From a virus, in IMG/VR virus record IMGVR_UViG_3300044971_000587, positions 1 through 42,423 of that record: a DNA stretch of 42,423 nucleotides; one strand, given 5' to 3'. The translations under genes were made by a program, and so were the position numbers. Positions 17,680-25,396 of the stretch are shown here, one piece after another. Within the stretch, counting starts at the first letter, position 1. Every line of letters begins with the position of its first letter. The notes beneath the pieces were generated by a model. The model saw nothing but the letters and a program-made list of their open reading frames with translations. It was not told the origin of the DNA and searched no databases.

Positions 17680-17685
17680 ATTATA
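17680..17685 (-). promoter_or_regulatory. Leaderless-type promoter TATAAT-6 nt-ATG
   Basis: The minus strand reads GATATAATTACACTATGG: a -10 box exactly 6 nt before the start codon, so +1 would fall on or beside the ATG. Confidence 0.55.
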
Positions 17686-17695
17686 TCATTATATG

Positions 17696-17917
17696 TTAAA
17701 GTATATAGTTATTTACACCAATAACTTGAAGACCAATTCCAGGGATATTTGCATTTGCTGGAGCAATTCCTATTGTGGTAAATTTAATTCTAAAGGGTAA
17801 AATTTCATTAATTTTTACTGAATTTGCTTTGTAAATTATTTCAGATAGTGGGTAGCCAACAGAATTTATTCTTTTTAATTTTTGACTATCTGTATCAACA
17901 ATTACAGCATAGGCCAT
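17696..17917 (-). CDS. Small hypothetical protein of fibre module
   Basis: 73 residues beginning MAYAVIVDTDSQKLKRINSV, beta-rich, with no recognisable motif. It overlaps its upstream neighbour as TAATG and so is translationally coupled. By position it is a fibre or baseplate accessory protein. Confidence 0.5.
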   Translation of the reverse strand: MAYAVIVDTDSQKLKRINSVGYPLSEIIYKANSVKINEILPFRIKFTTIGIAPANANIPGIGLQVIGVNNYIL

Positions 17918-18330
17918 TATGACTCTTGACCGTTTGTAATATCCTCAATGATTGTTAGGGTGCCACGAGCAACTGTCCAAACCCTAGTTGCATCACTTAG
18001 TTCAATATCAAAAATATCACCTGTATTAAGACTTCTTGATTCTGCCGAAGTTAAAGATACTGTAAACTCTCCATCTCCATCTTCTACTGTGGCTACTGGA
18101 TATAACGTTAATACACTTGTTGGATTTGCATCATTAAGATTACCCGCTACTGTTGGTCTTTTAATTTCCATTTCAACTGTCCACTCAGAAATAACTAGTG
18201 GATCTTTGTCGTCATCTGTTACGTATACCCTAAATGCAGCGGTATCACCTTTTACAACTGTCCATTGTACGGTTGGCGGGGTAGATCCAACGGAATATGA
18301 ACTTTGTGATTGATTTCTAAATGTAGCCAT
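17917..18330 (-). CDS. Baseplate/fibre Ig-like protein (paralogue 1 of 3)
   Basis: 137 residues sharing a pattern with genes at 23791 and 24987: QWTVVKGDTAAFRVYVTDDD (a W-x-V-x-(K/R)-G-(D/N) start), a D/G-rich middle and a final strand pair. It resembles the N-terminal Ig-like domain of BppU-type baseplate proteins. Probably a structural adaptor for fibres. It starts downstream of an ATGGTATAAT promoter and is followed by a coupled small gene. Confidence 0.55.
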   Translation of the reverse strand: MATFRNQSQSSYSVGSTPPTVQWTVVKGDTAAFRVYVTDDDKDPLVISEWTVEMEIKRPTVAGNLNDANPTSVLTLYPVATVEDGDGEFTVSLTSAESRSLNTGDIFDIELSDATRVWTVARGTLTIIEDITNGQES

Positions 18331-18339
18331 AATCTTATC

Positions 18340-18350
18340 ATTATACCATT
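18340..18350 (-). promoter_or_regulatory. Extended -10 promoter AATGGTATAAT
   Basis: One of five exact ATGGTATAAT copies, 9 nt before the start of the Ig-like gene on the minus strand. Confidence 0.55.
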
Positions 18351-18393
18351 AACTAATAACAATATTATAAATATTTTTTTATTTTATGCGGGT

Positions 18394-18425
18394 ATTTGAC
18401 TCAAAAGGTCAAATAGTGGTATAAT
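18394..18425 (+). promoter_or_regulatory. Promoter and operator-like dyad of the lysin gene
   Basis: TTGACT (18396-18401), 18 nt, then TGGTATAAT (TATAAT 18420-18425): a strong sigma-70-type promoter with extended -10. A perfect inverted repeat ATTTGAC-7 nt-GTCAAAT (18394-18414) covers the -35 box, as an operator would. Confidence 0.7.
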
Positions 18426-18431
18426 TAATAC

Positions 18432-18452
18432 ATGCTACCTACTTGGTAGCAT
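18432..18452 (+). ncRNA. Hairpin at the 5-prime end of the lysin mRNA
   Basis: ATGCTACC-TACTT-GGTAGCAT forms a perfect 8-bp stem starting at the predicted transcription start, about 25 nt before the start codon. It may stabilise the mRNA or time expression. It leaves the AGGAGG ribosome site free. Confidence 0.5.
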
Positions 18453-18476
18453 TTGTTCTCTAGGAGGTAATTTACA

Positions 18477-19031
18477 ATGAGAGAATCTAATGCTTGGCTA
18501 GGGGTATTATCGTTAGTTATTTGTAGTACCGTTTTTGTGGGTACAGCAAAAGCATCAAACGAAAATAACTTATTAATTAAAGAGTCCATTAAGTCTGCCA
18601 CCCAAGAGGTGGCTTTTTTGGTTTCTAAAGATAAAAAGTTAGAAAAATATGAAAATGCTGATAAATTAACCAATGAAGAATTAGTTGATTTGTTAAAGCA
18701 TGTGGGGTTTGAAGGAAATGCTTTAAGAACTGCTTGTGCAATTGCTATGGCCGAAACCAACGCTAGACCACATGCTTTTAATGGTAATCCTAAAACTGGA
18801 GATAGTTCTTATGGAATGTTTCAAATAAACATGATAGGGGACTTGGGGCCAGATCGCAGGGAGAAGTTTGAATTAGGTTCAAACTCTGAACTGTTTAACC
18901 CAGTTAAAAACGCACAGATAGCACATCATATGACTAAAGGTGGTAAAGACTGGTCTTCCTGGACTACCCTGAATGGATCACGGTATCAGGAATGGTACAA
19001 CAAATATCCATGCAAAAAAGACAAAAAATAA
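18477..19031 (+). CDS. Secreted lysozyme/transglycosylase-like endolysin
   Basis: 184 residues, the only plus-strand gene inside the late module. Residues 1-26 are a Sec signal peptide (Arg2, hydrophobic LGVLSLVICSTVFVG, cleavage after AKA). Residues about 65-175 match the lysozyme-like/SLT superfamily: candidate catalytic Glu93 in AMAETNARP, then the family motif SYGMFQIN (111-118) and a C-terminal WNKYP-like tail. It would cut peptidoglycan glycan strands outside the membrane. A signal peptide would let it be exported without a holin channel. Own promoter, AGGAGG ribosome site and terminator. It could instead be virion-associated. Confidence 0.75.
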   Translation: MRESNAWLGVLSLVICSTVFVGTAKASNENNLLIKESIKSATQEVAFLVSKDKKLEKYENADKLTNEELVDLLKHVGFEGNALRTACAIAMAETNARPHAFNGNPKTGDSSYGMFQINMIGDLGPDRREKFELGSNSELFNPVKNAQIAHHMTKGGKDWSSWTTLNGSRYQEWYNKYPCKKDKK

Positions 19032-19045
19032 TATCAAATAAAATA

Positions 19046-19079
19046 CCCCCCTTGCTTTTGGCTTGGGGGGTTTTATTTT
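19046..19079. terminator. Bidirectional terminator
   Basis: CCCCCC and GGGGGG (19046-19070) form a strong stem, followed by TTTTATTTT on the plus strand and preceded by AAATAAAAT, which is a T-tract on the minus strand. It ends the lysin transcript and the converging glycosyltransferase transcript. Confidence 0.85.
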
Positions 19080-19128
19080 AAATGTTAACTATTTTACTAA
19101 CATAAAAGGCTAGAAATAAAGTATAAAA

Positions 19129-19818
19129 TTAAACCTTGCTAGTCCAGTATAGGTTGTAGTAGTCAACGTTTAATTGAAACCTTTTTACGTGCGTAGCAAT
19201 AGCGCCTGTGTGTGCATGTAATGGAATTCCTGCTGCTTTTAATTTTCTAAAGAAAACAACATCTTCACCAATATACTCGTCTTCAATCCCCTCTTGTTCT
19301 GCAAATAAAGACTGATTTGGATATTTTTCTCTTAATTTAGAAATAATAGATCGGTGCATAATTACTAACCCCATTCCAGCAGAATCACACCTTACAACCT
19401 CATCAACTGGAAGAGGATGTACATACTCAATAGCAAACTCAGACAGGTCATTAAATAGTGCGGGAAAAGGTACCATAAGAGAGCCATCTAATTGTTTAGA
19501 AATAAAATATGTTCCACTTACAACTGGTCTTTTTTCTTTGTCTGCCGTATCCCAAATTTTCTTTAATGTTTCTGCAGTTATATGAATGTCAGAGTCAATC
19601 CATAACAACCAATCATCTTGTGAATCATTTGCCCAACAATCAAAAAGTGCTTGCCTCTGTCTTCCTATTTGATTTCCTTCTACACGCACAAAAGAATCTA
19701 TGTTAAGACCAAGACTTTTGCCATGGGTAAAAATTGAAACTAATCCTTCTACAAATTTACCATCTGTGTTGCCATTGTCGCACCAACCAAGCGCAACAGA
19801 TTCTTTTTTAGTTATCAC
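19129..19818 (-). CDS. GT-A fold glycosyltransferase
   Basis: 229 residues. WLLWIDSDIHI (70-80) holds the DxD-like metal/nucleotide-sugar motif, preceded by GRQRQALFDCW; later GMGLVIMHRSII and IGEDVVFFRKLKAAG are typical of the acceptor half. The start is GTG at 19818 with AGGAGAATC upstream. It may glycosylate virion fibres or the cell envelope, given its place between adhesin and fibre genes. Substrate unknown. It ends at the bidirectional terminator. Confidence 0.75.
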   Translation of the reverse strand: MITKKESVALGWCDNGNTDGKFVEGLVSIFTHGKSLGLNIDSFVRVEGNQIGRQRQALFDCWANDSQDDWLLWIDSDIHITAETLKKIWDTADKEKRPVVSGTYFISKQLDGSLMVPFPALFNDLSEFAIEYVHPLPVDEVVRCDSAGMGLVIMHRSIISKLREKYPNQSLFAEQEGIEDEYIGEDVVFFRKLKAAGIPLHAHTGAIATHVKRFQLNVDYYNLYWTSKV

Positions 19819-19830
19819 GATTCTCCTATT

Positions 19831-20022
19831 TTATAAGTTTGGGATAGGTACAACTATATCAGAAGACAGTCCGCAGTTAAAGCAATGAGAACCTGGCGCA
19901 TAAAAGTATTGGCTTTTATCAGATGCAAGGATTACCTTATTTTGTTTAAATAAGGGAATCATTTCTTGAGACCAATTACCGTAAATAATTGGCGCTAAGT
20001 CTGCACCGCAGTTTGGACACAT
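19831..20022 (-). CDS. Small zinc-ribbon protein
   Basis: 63 residues with two CxxC knuckles, MCPNCGADLAP at the N-terminus and HCFNCGLSSD near residue 50, which would bind one zinc ion. It is coupled to the preceding gene by a TAATG overlap with an AAGGAG ribosome site. No enzyme motif. Function unknown. Confidence 0.6.
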   Translation of the reverse strand: MCPNCGADLAPIIYGNWSQEMIPLFKQNKVILASDKSQYFYAPGSHCFNCGLSSDIVVPIPNL

Positions 20023-20708
20023 TACCTATACTCCTTTTTATTCCAAAACATAGTTTTATATCTATCAAAAAATTTGCTGTTTAGTTTTGACCTAATACTA
20101 TGTTGTTCTTTAAGTTCTTTGTCAGATCCTAAACTCATATGCCAAGTATCACGCCTGAAGGGAATAACCTGTGCAATAGGTGTTCCTTTTGGAATTAACC
20201 CCTCAAAGTCAGGATCATTCATAATCATAGGGAAATTAATTGGCGCCGTGTAAGTGTCGGTATCCACAATTCCTGGAAGAATGGTAAAAACCGATTCTCT
20301 ATGAAACGGTTGAACAAATAAGGTTGAATATCCTTTAGGTGTTTTAATAGACCAAGGATTCTCCCACTTGGGTACAGGTACATCTTGTCTATTTCGGGCT
20401 GGATGCTCAATGGCTTGTTCTAGAGAATGCAGACTAATTAAATTAAAAGAAGCCCATTCAAAGTAATGATAACCATCTACAAGGCTAACGTAGACATCAG
20501 CGGGTGACGAGATTATATATCCTGCAGTTATAGCATCAAACACTGGCATGCAACGTTTTATCGTTCCCGTTGTACCACCGTTACCATCTGGTTTTTTATT
20601 TTTACCAATGTATGAGTCTGTGTTTGTGTACCATTCAGGTATAAACTTAGATGCGGGTTGTGGGGGATCTATTTCAAAAGGAATAGTGTTGGTAAAAGTA
20701 ATATTCAT
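20022..20708 (-). CDS. Conserved phage protein, DUF6065-like (paralogue A)
   Basis: 228 residues, clearly homologous to the plus-strand gene at 40776. Shared elements in order: K(F/W)IPEWYTNT-type start, the KRCMPVFDAITAGYIISSPAD core (KKCVPLLDSISSGYIIPLWTD in the other), W-x-I-x-TPKGYS, VDTD and GTP(I/M)(A/V)QVIPF(R/K)RD(T/D)W. The ending recalls cupin-like beta folds. It looks like the phage family I know as DUF6065, but I cannot confirm this. Function unknown; a virion or host-surface role is possible here. Confidence 0.55.
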   Translation of the reverse strand: MNITFTNTIPFEIDPPQPASKFIPEWYTNTDSYIGKNKKPDGNGGTTGTIKRCMPVFDAITAGYIISSPADVYVSLVDGYHYFEWASFNLISLHSLEQAIEHPARNRQDVPVPKWENPWSIKTPKGYSTLFVQPFHRESVFTILPGIVDTDTYTAPINFPMIMNDPDFEGLIPKGTPIAQVIPFRRDTWHMSLGSDKELKEQHSIRSKLNSKFFDRYKTMFWNKKEYR

Positions 20709-20772
20709 CTGCCCCCCCGTTTATATTATTAAACCCACTATACAGCAATTACAAGCAAGCCTTTAAAACTAG

Positions 20773-21051
20773 TTAATTATTTGTAATCCAAGAAAGATTT
20801 TCTTCATCCCAAACCATAGTTGCATCTGGACACTCTACTGGTGCATTCCAACTACCATTTGAGTAGACCCAACTTGGAAAAGGTTTAACTGGTATAAAGT
20901 TTCCGTTAATATATGAGCCACCTACTTGAGCATTATCTTCATCTGTACACTCAACACAGGCAAACTCTGTCACCGACTGTGCAATTTCTAGTGAATCAGC
21001 AATAATAATATTTACTACTTCATCCCCATCAATAAATGCAAATTTACTCAT
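20773..21051 (-). CDS. Small fibre-module protein
   Basis: 92 residues starting MSKFAFIDGDEVVNIIIADS, with repeated short W/N-rich strands near the end (WVYSNGSWNAP, MVWDEENLSWITN). Proteins of this layout commonly sit beside tail fibres in aquatic phages. It lies just downstream of the glycine-rich adhesin, the place where T-even-like phages often encode fibre assembly partners. Ribosome site GAGAGGAACTATC. Confidence 0.5.
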   Translation of the reverse strand: MSKFAFIDGDEVVNIIIADSLEIAQSVTEFACVECTDEDNAQVGGSYINGNFIPVKPFPSWVYSNGSWNAPVECPDATMVWDEENLSWITNN

Positions 21052-21063
21052 GATAGTTCCTCT

Positions 21064-21975
21064 CTAAACCTCAAGGACGTAAGCAACGCCTGCTCCACCA
21101 TCGCCACCATTGCCAGTAGGGCCATTACCACCTGCTGCGCCACCACCACCTTTAAGACCTGCACCAGCATTAGTACCCCAAGCACCGCCAGTTGATATAG
21201 TTCCACTTTTTACGAAAATAAATTCACCCGAGTTGTAAGAGGTGCCACCACCAGTACCATATCCATGGGGTCCTCCAGAACCACCATTTACGGCATTTCC
21301 AGTTCCGCCTCCGCCACCTTGTGCGCCATTGTGTAGTGAGTAATGTCCGCCACCACCGCCGTTTGCAGTTAATGTTGTAATTCCAGTACCAGAAATTGTT
21401 GATGTGCCACCACCTGAAGCATTTCCTCCGCCAAATCCTGCGCTGGGTCCTGCGCCACCTGCGCCACCGCCAATTACTATAGAAGCGTTTGATGATATTG
21501 GAGTATAGCCAGCAGAAATACCGCCAGCGCCACCAGCACCGCCTGGGTATGATCCAGCACCTGATCCGCCACCTCCGCCACCAACAATTATGCTATATGC
21601 AGCACCAGTTGTACTAAGAGTTGTAGTTGTATTATATTCAGTAGCCGCACCAGTTGCTACTGGGCTAAGGGATCTACCGCTAGGGGTAATCGTAACAATT
21701 ACGCTAGTTCCAGCATTAGTATAGATAAGTGCTTTATCTGCATCTCTAGACAAACTGAGTTGAACTGAACCACTTGATGTAGAAGTTCTTCCAATTGCGC
21801 CAGCAGAGTCTTCAAAAGTTACTGTAGCAACAACAGTTGCTGGGCAGGTGATTGTGTAGGTAGATGCGGGAAAACTTGTAGATAGTCTGTAGCCAACAGA
21901 TGCTGCTGGTACCGATACCGCTTTAGTTTCTAATACAGACGCTGCTGATGCTGGGGGAAATACACTTATTCCCAT
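21064..21975 (-). CDS. Glycine-rich tail-tip adhesin
   Basis: 303 residues. Residues 1-125 are a beta-rich attachment domain; from about 130 onward there are at least ten poly-glycine runs (VGGGGGGSGAG, IGGGAGGAGPSAGFGGGNAS, NGGGGGHYS, KGGGGAAGGNGPTGNGGDG) separated by short variable loops, and the end is GAGVAYVLEV. This is the layout of polyglycine-II sandwich adhesins such as phage S16/T2 gp38-type and of many phage glycine-rich tail proteins, where the loops bind the receptor. It overlaps the upstream gene as TAATG. Confidence 0.65.
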   Translation of the reverse strand: MGISVFPPASAASVLETKAVSVPAASVGYRLSTSFPASTYTITCPATVVATVTFEDSAGAIGRTSTSSGSVQLSLSRDADKALIYTNAGTSVIVTITPSGRSLSPVATGAATEYNTTTTLSTTGAAYSIIVGGGGGGSGAGSYPGGAGGAGGISAGYTPISSNASIVIGGGAGGAGPSAGFGGGNASGGGTSTISGTGITTLTANGGGGGHYSLHNGAQGGGGGTGNAVNGGSGGPHGYGTGGGTSYNSGEFIFVKSGTISTGGAWGTNAGAGLKGGGGAAGGNGPTGNGGDGGAGVAYVLEV

Positions 21976-22277
21976 TACGCTATCTCCACTCCGCTAATGT
22001 GAAAGTCTACTGTTGTAGCAGATGCTAAACCTTTAATTGTATCTGTAGCCTCTAAGACCTGCTTAAGGTCAATGTATGCTGTTGTATTGGCAGCGACTGT
22101 TGAGTCTTTCTGTAATTCAATATCATCTAACAAAATAGTGAATGTTGCTGCAGATGCTGCAGTATTAGCAACAGAAATATTTGTTACTACCGTTGTGGTT
22201 GACGAAGGGGTTGTGTATAGGGTTGCGCTTGAGGTTGATGCTGCTCCTCTAAAAAGCACCTTTGAAGTTGTAGCCAT
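21975..22277 (-). CDS. Small beta-sandwich tail protein
   Basis: 100 residues, Thr/Ser/Ala-rich (MATTSKVLFRGAASTSSATL), with a strand pattern ending in VDFHISGVEIA. Similar small proteins accompany fibre genes in many phages and are thought to be baseplate or fibre adaptors. Its stop overlaps the adhesin start, so the two are made together. Ribosome site GAAAGGTAG. It shares a general plan with the 26373 gene. Confidence 0.5.
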   Translation of the reverse strand: MATTSKVLFRGAASTSSATLYTTPSSTTTVVTNISVANTAASAATFTILLDDIELQKDSTVAANTTAYIDLKQVLEATDTIKGLASATTVDFHISGVEIA

Positions 22278-22306
22278 TAGTTACTACCTTTCTGTGGTAT
22301 GAGATT

Positions 22307-22312
22307 ATTATA
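22307..22312 (-). promoter_or_regulatory. TATAAT box (GTGCTATAAT)
   Basis: On the minus strand GTGCTATAAT precedes the small tail protein/adhesin pair by 29 nt, leaving a short leader with a ribosome site. Confidence 0.45.
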
Positions 22313-22320
22313 GCACCTTT

Positions 22321-22701
22321 TTATAAGGTATAAACTCCCATAATTGTTTTAATTTCTAACTCTTCAACGATAGATTGTTTTGCAATTGGTAACCAGTTAG
22401 ATCCATCATAAATTTGAAGGGTATTAATTATATTTCCAGATGAATCTTGTCTTATTACACATATTGATCCAGCGACTGGAGATGTAATTGATGCATCTCT
22501 TGCTGCTGGATTAAGATAATTATTTATACCCCTTTTTGCAACTAACGCCTCAACCATTGTTACATTAGATAAATAGGTTTGCAACCCCGCCCACTCATAA
22601 GTTCCAGATGTATCTGTTTTACCAGATAACTCATACCAGGTATCGTCTGCTACATTATAAATATATCCTGGTTTTCCGTCGTAATTAAATAATGTTGGCA
22701 T
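22321..22701 (-). CDS. Fibre-module protein, unknown
   Basis: 126 residues (MPTLFNYDGKPGYIYNVADD). The ending IYDGSNWLPIAKQ is a strand-turn element common in phage fibre domains (the GSNW type). It overlaps the upstream gene as TAATG with AGGTGG as ribosome site. Probably a structural fibre accessory protein. Confidence 0.5.
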   Translation of the reverse strand: MPTLFNYDGKPGYIYNVADDTWYELSGKTDTSGTYEWAGLQTYLSNVTMVEALVAKRGINNYLNPAARDASITSPVAGSICVIRQDSSGNIINTLQIYDGSNWLPIAKQSIVEELEIKTIMGVYTL

Positions 22702-23180
22702 TAAACCACCTGATCAAAAGTGCTAGTGTCCCCATTATAAACATACATCTCTAGTGGGCTTGATCCTTTTTTAATCCAAATAACTCCATTGGCTAATCCA
22801 GTTGATGGCTGTGTTGCAGTATAAATAGATGTTGCCGATATATACCCTACTGGGGCTGCTGCATCTTTGTCCACCCAAATATATCCATCTGGTATTGTTG
22901 CAGAAAATGTTGTGAAGTTTGCTGCAACGGGTGCAGAGTTTTGTGCTGAAGATATGTTTCTTGCTGAAACCTCTAGCGCAGCCTTTGTAGTGATTTGACT
23001 CTGTAAACTGTTAATTGTATAAGCAATTGATGGATTTAAAAGTTCTGCTGGATCTGTTTCTGCAGTATCAAAATCATACGAGCCGTAGTGGTATGCCTTT
23101 AAAGCATCTTGAATATTAGCATCATCAATTAATGCTGGAATTTTTGTTGGTACTAAATTTCCTATATTTTCTACAGCCAT
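22701..23180 (-). CDS. Fibre-module protein, unknown
   Basis: 159 residues. The N-terminal half (ALIDDANIQDALKAYHYGSY, then a helix with LQSQITTKAALEVSARN) looks like a coiled-coil oligomer anchor; the C-terminal half has two similar short strands (GYIWVDKDAAAPVGYIS, GVIWIKKGSSPLEMYVYN), a repeated GxIWxxK unit. This fits a trimeric fibre base. An AAAGAGGTGATCCG leader supplies the ribosome site. Confidence 0.5.
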   Translation of the reverse strand: MAVENIGNLVPTKIPALIDDANIQDALKAYHYGSYDFDTAETDPAELLNPSIAYTINSLQSQITTKAALEVSARNISSAQNSAPVAANFTTFSATIPDGYIWVDKDAAAPVGYISATSIYTATQPSTGLANGVIWIKKGSSPLEMYVYNGDTSTFDQVV

Positions 23181-23198
23181 CGGATCACCTCTTTAAAG

Positions 23199-23209
23199 AT
23201 TATACCATT
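23199..23209 (-). promoter_or_regulatory. Extended -10 promoter AATGGTATAAT
   Basis: Exact copy of the ATGGTATAAT element, 18 nt before the fibre-module gene starting at 23180. Confidence 0.55.
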
Positions 23210-23215
23210 TTTATA

Positions 23216-23791
23216 TTAAACTATAGATATAAAAAGGTGTACAGTTTTATTTCCAGTAAGCGCTGACCAACTACCACCGCTATATTGAACTGCGTCAAAG
23301 TTTATTACTAAGTTTGTTCCAGCCCCTGCTAAAGCAGGTATCTCCATTGATGAAGCAATTGGATTTGCTCCTTCAATTTGAAACTGAACATTGAAGTTTG
23401 AAGCGGTAAGTGGTGAACCACTAACTGTTACTATGTTTGATATTGGAATAGTTATTGATCCTGCGCCAGACGTAAAGGCAATTGTTTCTACAGAGGAGTA
23501 AATTGCTGGACTTACTTTTAAAACTTGAACCCAAGTATTTGCACCAGCCTGAGAAATATATTGATACATATATCCATAGTTTTCTCCTGGGGCGGTATTA
23601 ATATACATATCATTTAAAATTAAGGTGTTTCCAAATAAAACACCACTTGCTGTTAATGCATTAGGTTCTCCAGAACCAACAATAAACTTACTACCACGAG
23701 TTCCCTGTGGTCCAATGTCAACTAATAGATCAATTGACTCTGGCGGTCCTATAACAACAACATCATCGGTATTAAGTAGTACGTCAACCAT
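23216..23791 (-). CDS. Tail-fibre related protein
   Basis: 191 residues. An N-terminal strand region ends in a collagen-like scrap, IGPQGTRGSKFIVGSGEPN, a pattern seen at the start of many fibre proteins; the rest is beta-rich (SITIPISNIVTVSG, NLVINFDAVQYSGG). The start overlaps the upstream stop as TAATG, so it is coupled to the Ig-like gene. A fibre or baseplate role is inferred. Confidence 0.5.
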   Translation of the reverse strand: MVDVLLNTDDVVVIGPPESIDLLVDIGPQGTRGSKFIVGSGEPNALTASGVLFGNTLILNDMYINTAPGENYGYMYQYISQAGANTWVQVLKVSPAIYSSVETIAFTSGAGSITIPISNIVTVSGSPLTASNFNVQFQIEGANPIASSMEIPALAGAGTNLVINFDAVQYSGGSWSALTGNKTVHLFISIV

Positions 23792-24141
23792 TATGAATCA
23801 TCTGCTCCAGTAATATCATCTGTTACTGTTATTGATCCAGTCAAAAGTGTGTAAATTAGTGTTGCTCCAGAATCTATTTGAACATCGTAAACATATGTTC
23901 CAGCAGCAAGTTCTTCTCCAGCACCTGGTAAAATTGTGCAAGTTACTACATCTGTAGAGCCATCAACAACTGCTTGCATTTCATATTGAGTTTTATTTTC
24001 ACCTCTTTGATTTGCAATGAAAAAGCCTGCACTATATCCTGTTAAGTCAAATGCGTCGCCGTTTGCGTTTTTAGGACGGATTACAAATTCGTACCTATCA
24101 CCACGGTAGTAATTAAAATTATATGTGCCTGGAAATGCCAT
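23791..24141 (-). CDS. Baseplate/fibre Ig-like protein (paralogue 2 of 3)
   Basis: 116 residues: YNFNYYRGDRYEFVIRPKNA, DLTGYSAGFFIANQRG, and AAGTYVYDVQIDSGATLIYT form the BppU N-terminal-like Ig pattern shared with the genes at 17917 and 24987. It probably forms a structural platform for receptor-binding proteins. Ribosome site AGGAGGAATA, promoter ATGGTATAAT. Confidence 0.58.
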   Translation of the reverse strand: MAFPGTYNFNYYRGDRYEFVIRPKNANGDAFDLTGYSAGFFIANQRGENKTQYEMQAVVDGSTDVVTCTILPGAGEELAAGTYVYDVQIDSGATLIYTLLTGSITVTDDITGADDS

Positions 24142-24156
24142 TATTCCTCCTATAAC

Positions 24157-24167
24157 ATTATACCATT
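24157..24167 (-). promoter_or_regulatory. Extended -10 promoter AATGGTATAAT
   Basis: Exact copy of the element, 15 nt before the Ig-like gene. The AGGAGG ribosome site lies between it and the ATG. Confidence 0.55.
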
Positions 24168-24885
24168 ATGATACTGCTATATATATGCCTTTTAATATAA
24201 AAGATCCTTCATTGTCTGTTCTGATTTGAGGGATGCCTCCATAATTTTTTATCTTGTCGCTATTTATAAAAATGGTTTGAGAGTAAGACAGGTCATATTG
24301 ATATTGATATTTTAATAACCCAACATATCCTATAGGTGATAATTCTTCGTTTCGTAAAAAGGTTCTAATCCAAACTTCTGTATTGTTTGAATATGTTTCT
24401 AAAGAAAAATCATACCTAACCTCTACCTTTGCCCCTACTTTAAGTGTTTTTAGGTTGATAGTCTTTGCTATTTGATTTAATAAAGAAACTGATTTGTTTG
24501 GAAGATATGCTTCATTGGTTTGGGATTCATCTATATCTAAGAAAAAAGAAACCCATCCATCTTCTCCTCTTTCTGGACCGACTTTATAAGTCTTTGTATT
24601 TTTTCCAACATAGTGTGCCCACCCAGGGTACTGACCAGAGGGGCTATCGTATCCTTCTGCACCTTTACCCGTATCACCTTTTTCTCCTTTTGGTCCTTGT
24701 AGTCCTTGTGCACCCTTTTCGCCTCTATCACCTTTTATACCTTGAGGGCCTTGAGGACCAATTGGCCCCACTTCACCTTTTTCCCCTTGGATTCCAGGAA
24801 CGGCAATATACTCAATAGATTTTGTTTGTTCTACAGTCTCAGTGTATTTTTTCTTTTTGATTGGAAAATCCATGCTCTTTGTCAT
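24166..24885 (-). CDS. Collagen-like fibre protein
   Basis: 239 residues from the ATG at 24885, preceded by GGAAAAC; a TTG at 24894 is also open. Residues about 31-75 are some 14 uninterrupted Gly-x-y triplets (GEKGEVGPIGPQGPQG and onward), which would form a triple helix. The C-terminal 150 residues are a beta-rich knob (VWIRTFLRNEELSPIGYVGL). A trimeric shaft-plus-knob fibre is the likely product. It directly follows a 29-residue micro-gene. Confidence 0.65.
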   Translation of the reverse strand: MTKSMDFPIKKKKYTETVEQTKSIEYIAVPGIQGEKGEVGPIGPQGPQGIKGDRGEKGAQGLQGPKGEKGDTGKGAEGYDSPSGQYPGWAHYVGKNTKTYKVGPERGEDGWVSFFLDIDESQTNEAYLPNKSVSLLNQIAKTINLKTLKVGAKVEVRYDFSLETYSNNTEVWIRTFLRNEELSPIGYVGLLKYQYQYDLSYSQTIFINSDKIKNYGGIPQIRTDNEGSFILKGIYIAVS

Positions 24886-24897
24886 GTTTTCCAAACC

Positions 24898-24987
24898 TTA
24901 CTTTATTTTTGTCTTAAAGACCTTTTTGCCAATTTTAACAATTGGTGGAATATTTGTATTTGGAGTAGAAACCTTTACAACTGGCAT
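24898..24987 (-). CDS. 29-residue basic micro-protein
   Basis: MPVVKVSTPNTNIPPIVKIG followed by a Lys-rich end, 29 residues. The start overlaps the preceding stop (TAATG), and GGAGGAAG lies 6 nt upstream, a stronger ribosome site than that of the next gene. It ends 12 nt before the collagen-like gene. Reality is supported by the coupling; function unknown. It could serve mainly to couple translation. Confidence 0.5.
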   Translation of the reverse strand: MPVVKVSTPNTNIPPIVKIGKKVFKTKIK

Positions 24988-25388
24988 TATAAACTTCCTC
25001 CAGGGGTGACATTTCCAAGCACACAAATTGTTCCAATTACTGGAGTCCAAATTGTGTCTGCTTCTCCACTACCACCAGGAATTGTAACCTGAAGGTCAAA
25101 TTGTAATTCTGAAACCACGGACCTATACTGAGTCCCCCAGTTAGTAGCAATATCTGCAGGTATAGAAATAATTGCATACCCATCATCTTCTGTTACTGTA
25201 AGTTCATCAAGAACTTCTCCTGTAGGATCATAGGCTGTAGATAGGTATGTCCAGCCATCTGTGTCGTAAACAGTTGTTTCGTCATCTTCAAAAAATTCTA
25301 CTTTTAGGGTCGCATTGTTTCCACGGACTACGGTCCATTGAATGTTTGCTGGCGAAGCGCCATATTTTTCTATTGTAGGAGCACACAT
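24987..25388 (-). CDS. Baseplate/fibre Ig-like protein (paralogue 3 of 3)
   Basis: 133 residues with the family start IQWTVVRGNNATLKVEFFED (compare VQWTVVKGDTAAFRVYVTDD at 17917), a middle Trp/Tyr strand and a closing strand ending TPGGSL. BppU N-terminal-like. It begins 8 nt after ATGGTATAAT without a clear ribosome site, so it may be leaderless, and it is coupled to the micro-gene behind it. Confidence 0.55.
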   Translation of the reverse strand: MCAPTIEKYGASPANIQWTVVRGNNATLKVEFFEDDETTVYDTDGWTYLSTAYDPTGEVLDELTVTEDDGYAIISIPADIATNWGTQYRSVVSELQFDLQVTIPGGSGEADTIWTPVIGTICVLGNVTPGGSL

Positions 25389-25396
25389 AATAATTG

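Noticed and set aside
18425-18760. 111-codon minus-strand frame over the lysin gene
   Set aside because: Opposite to a gene with promoter, signal peptide, lysozyme motif and terminator.
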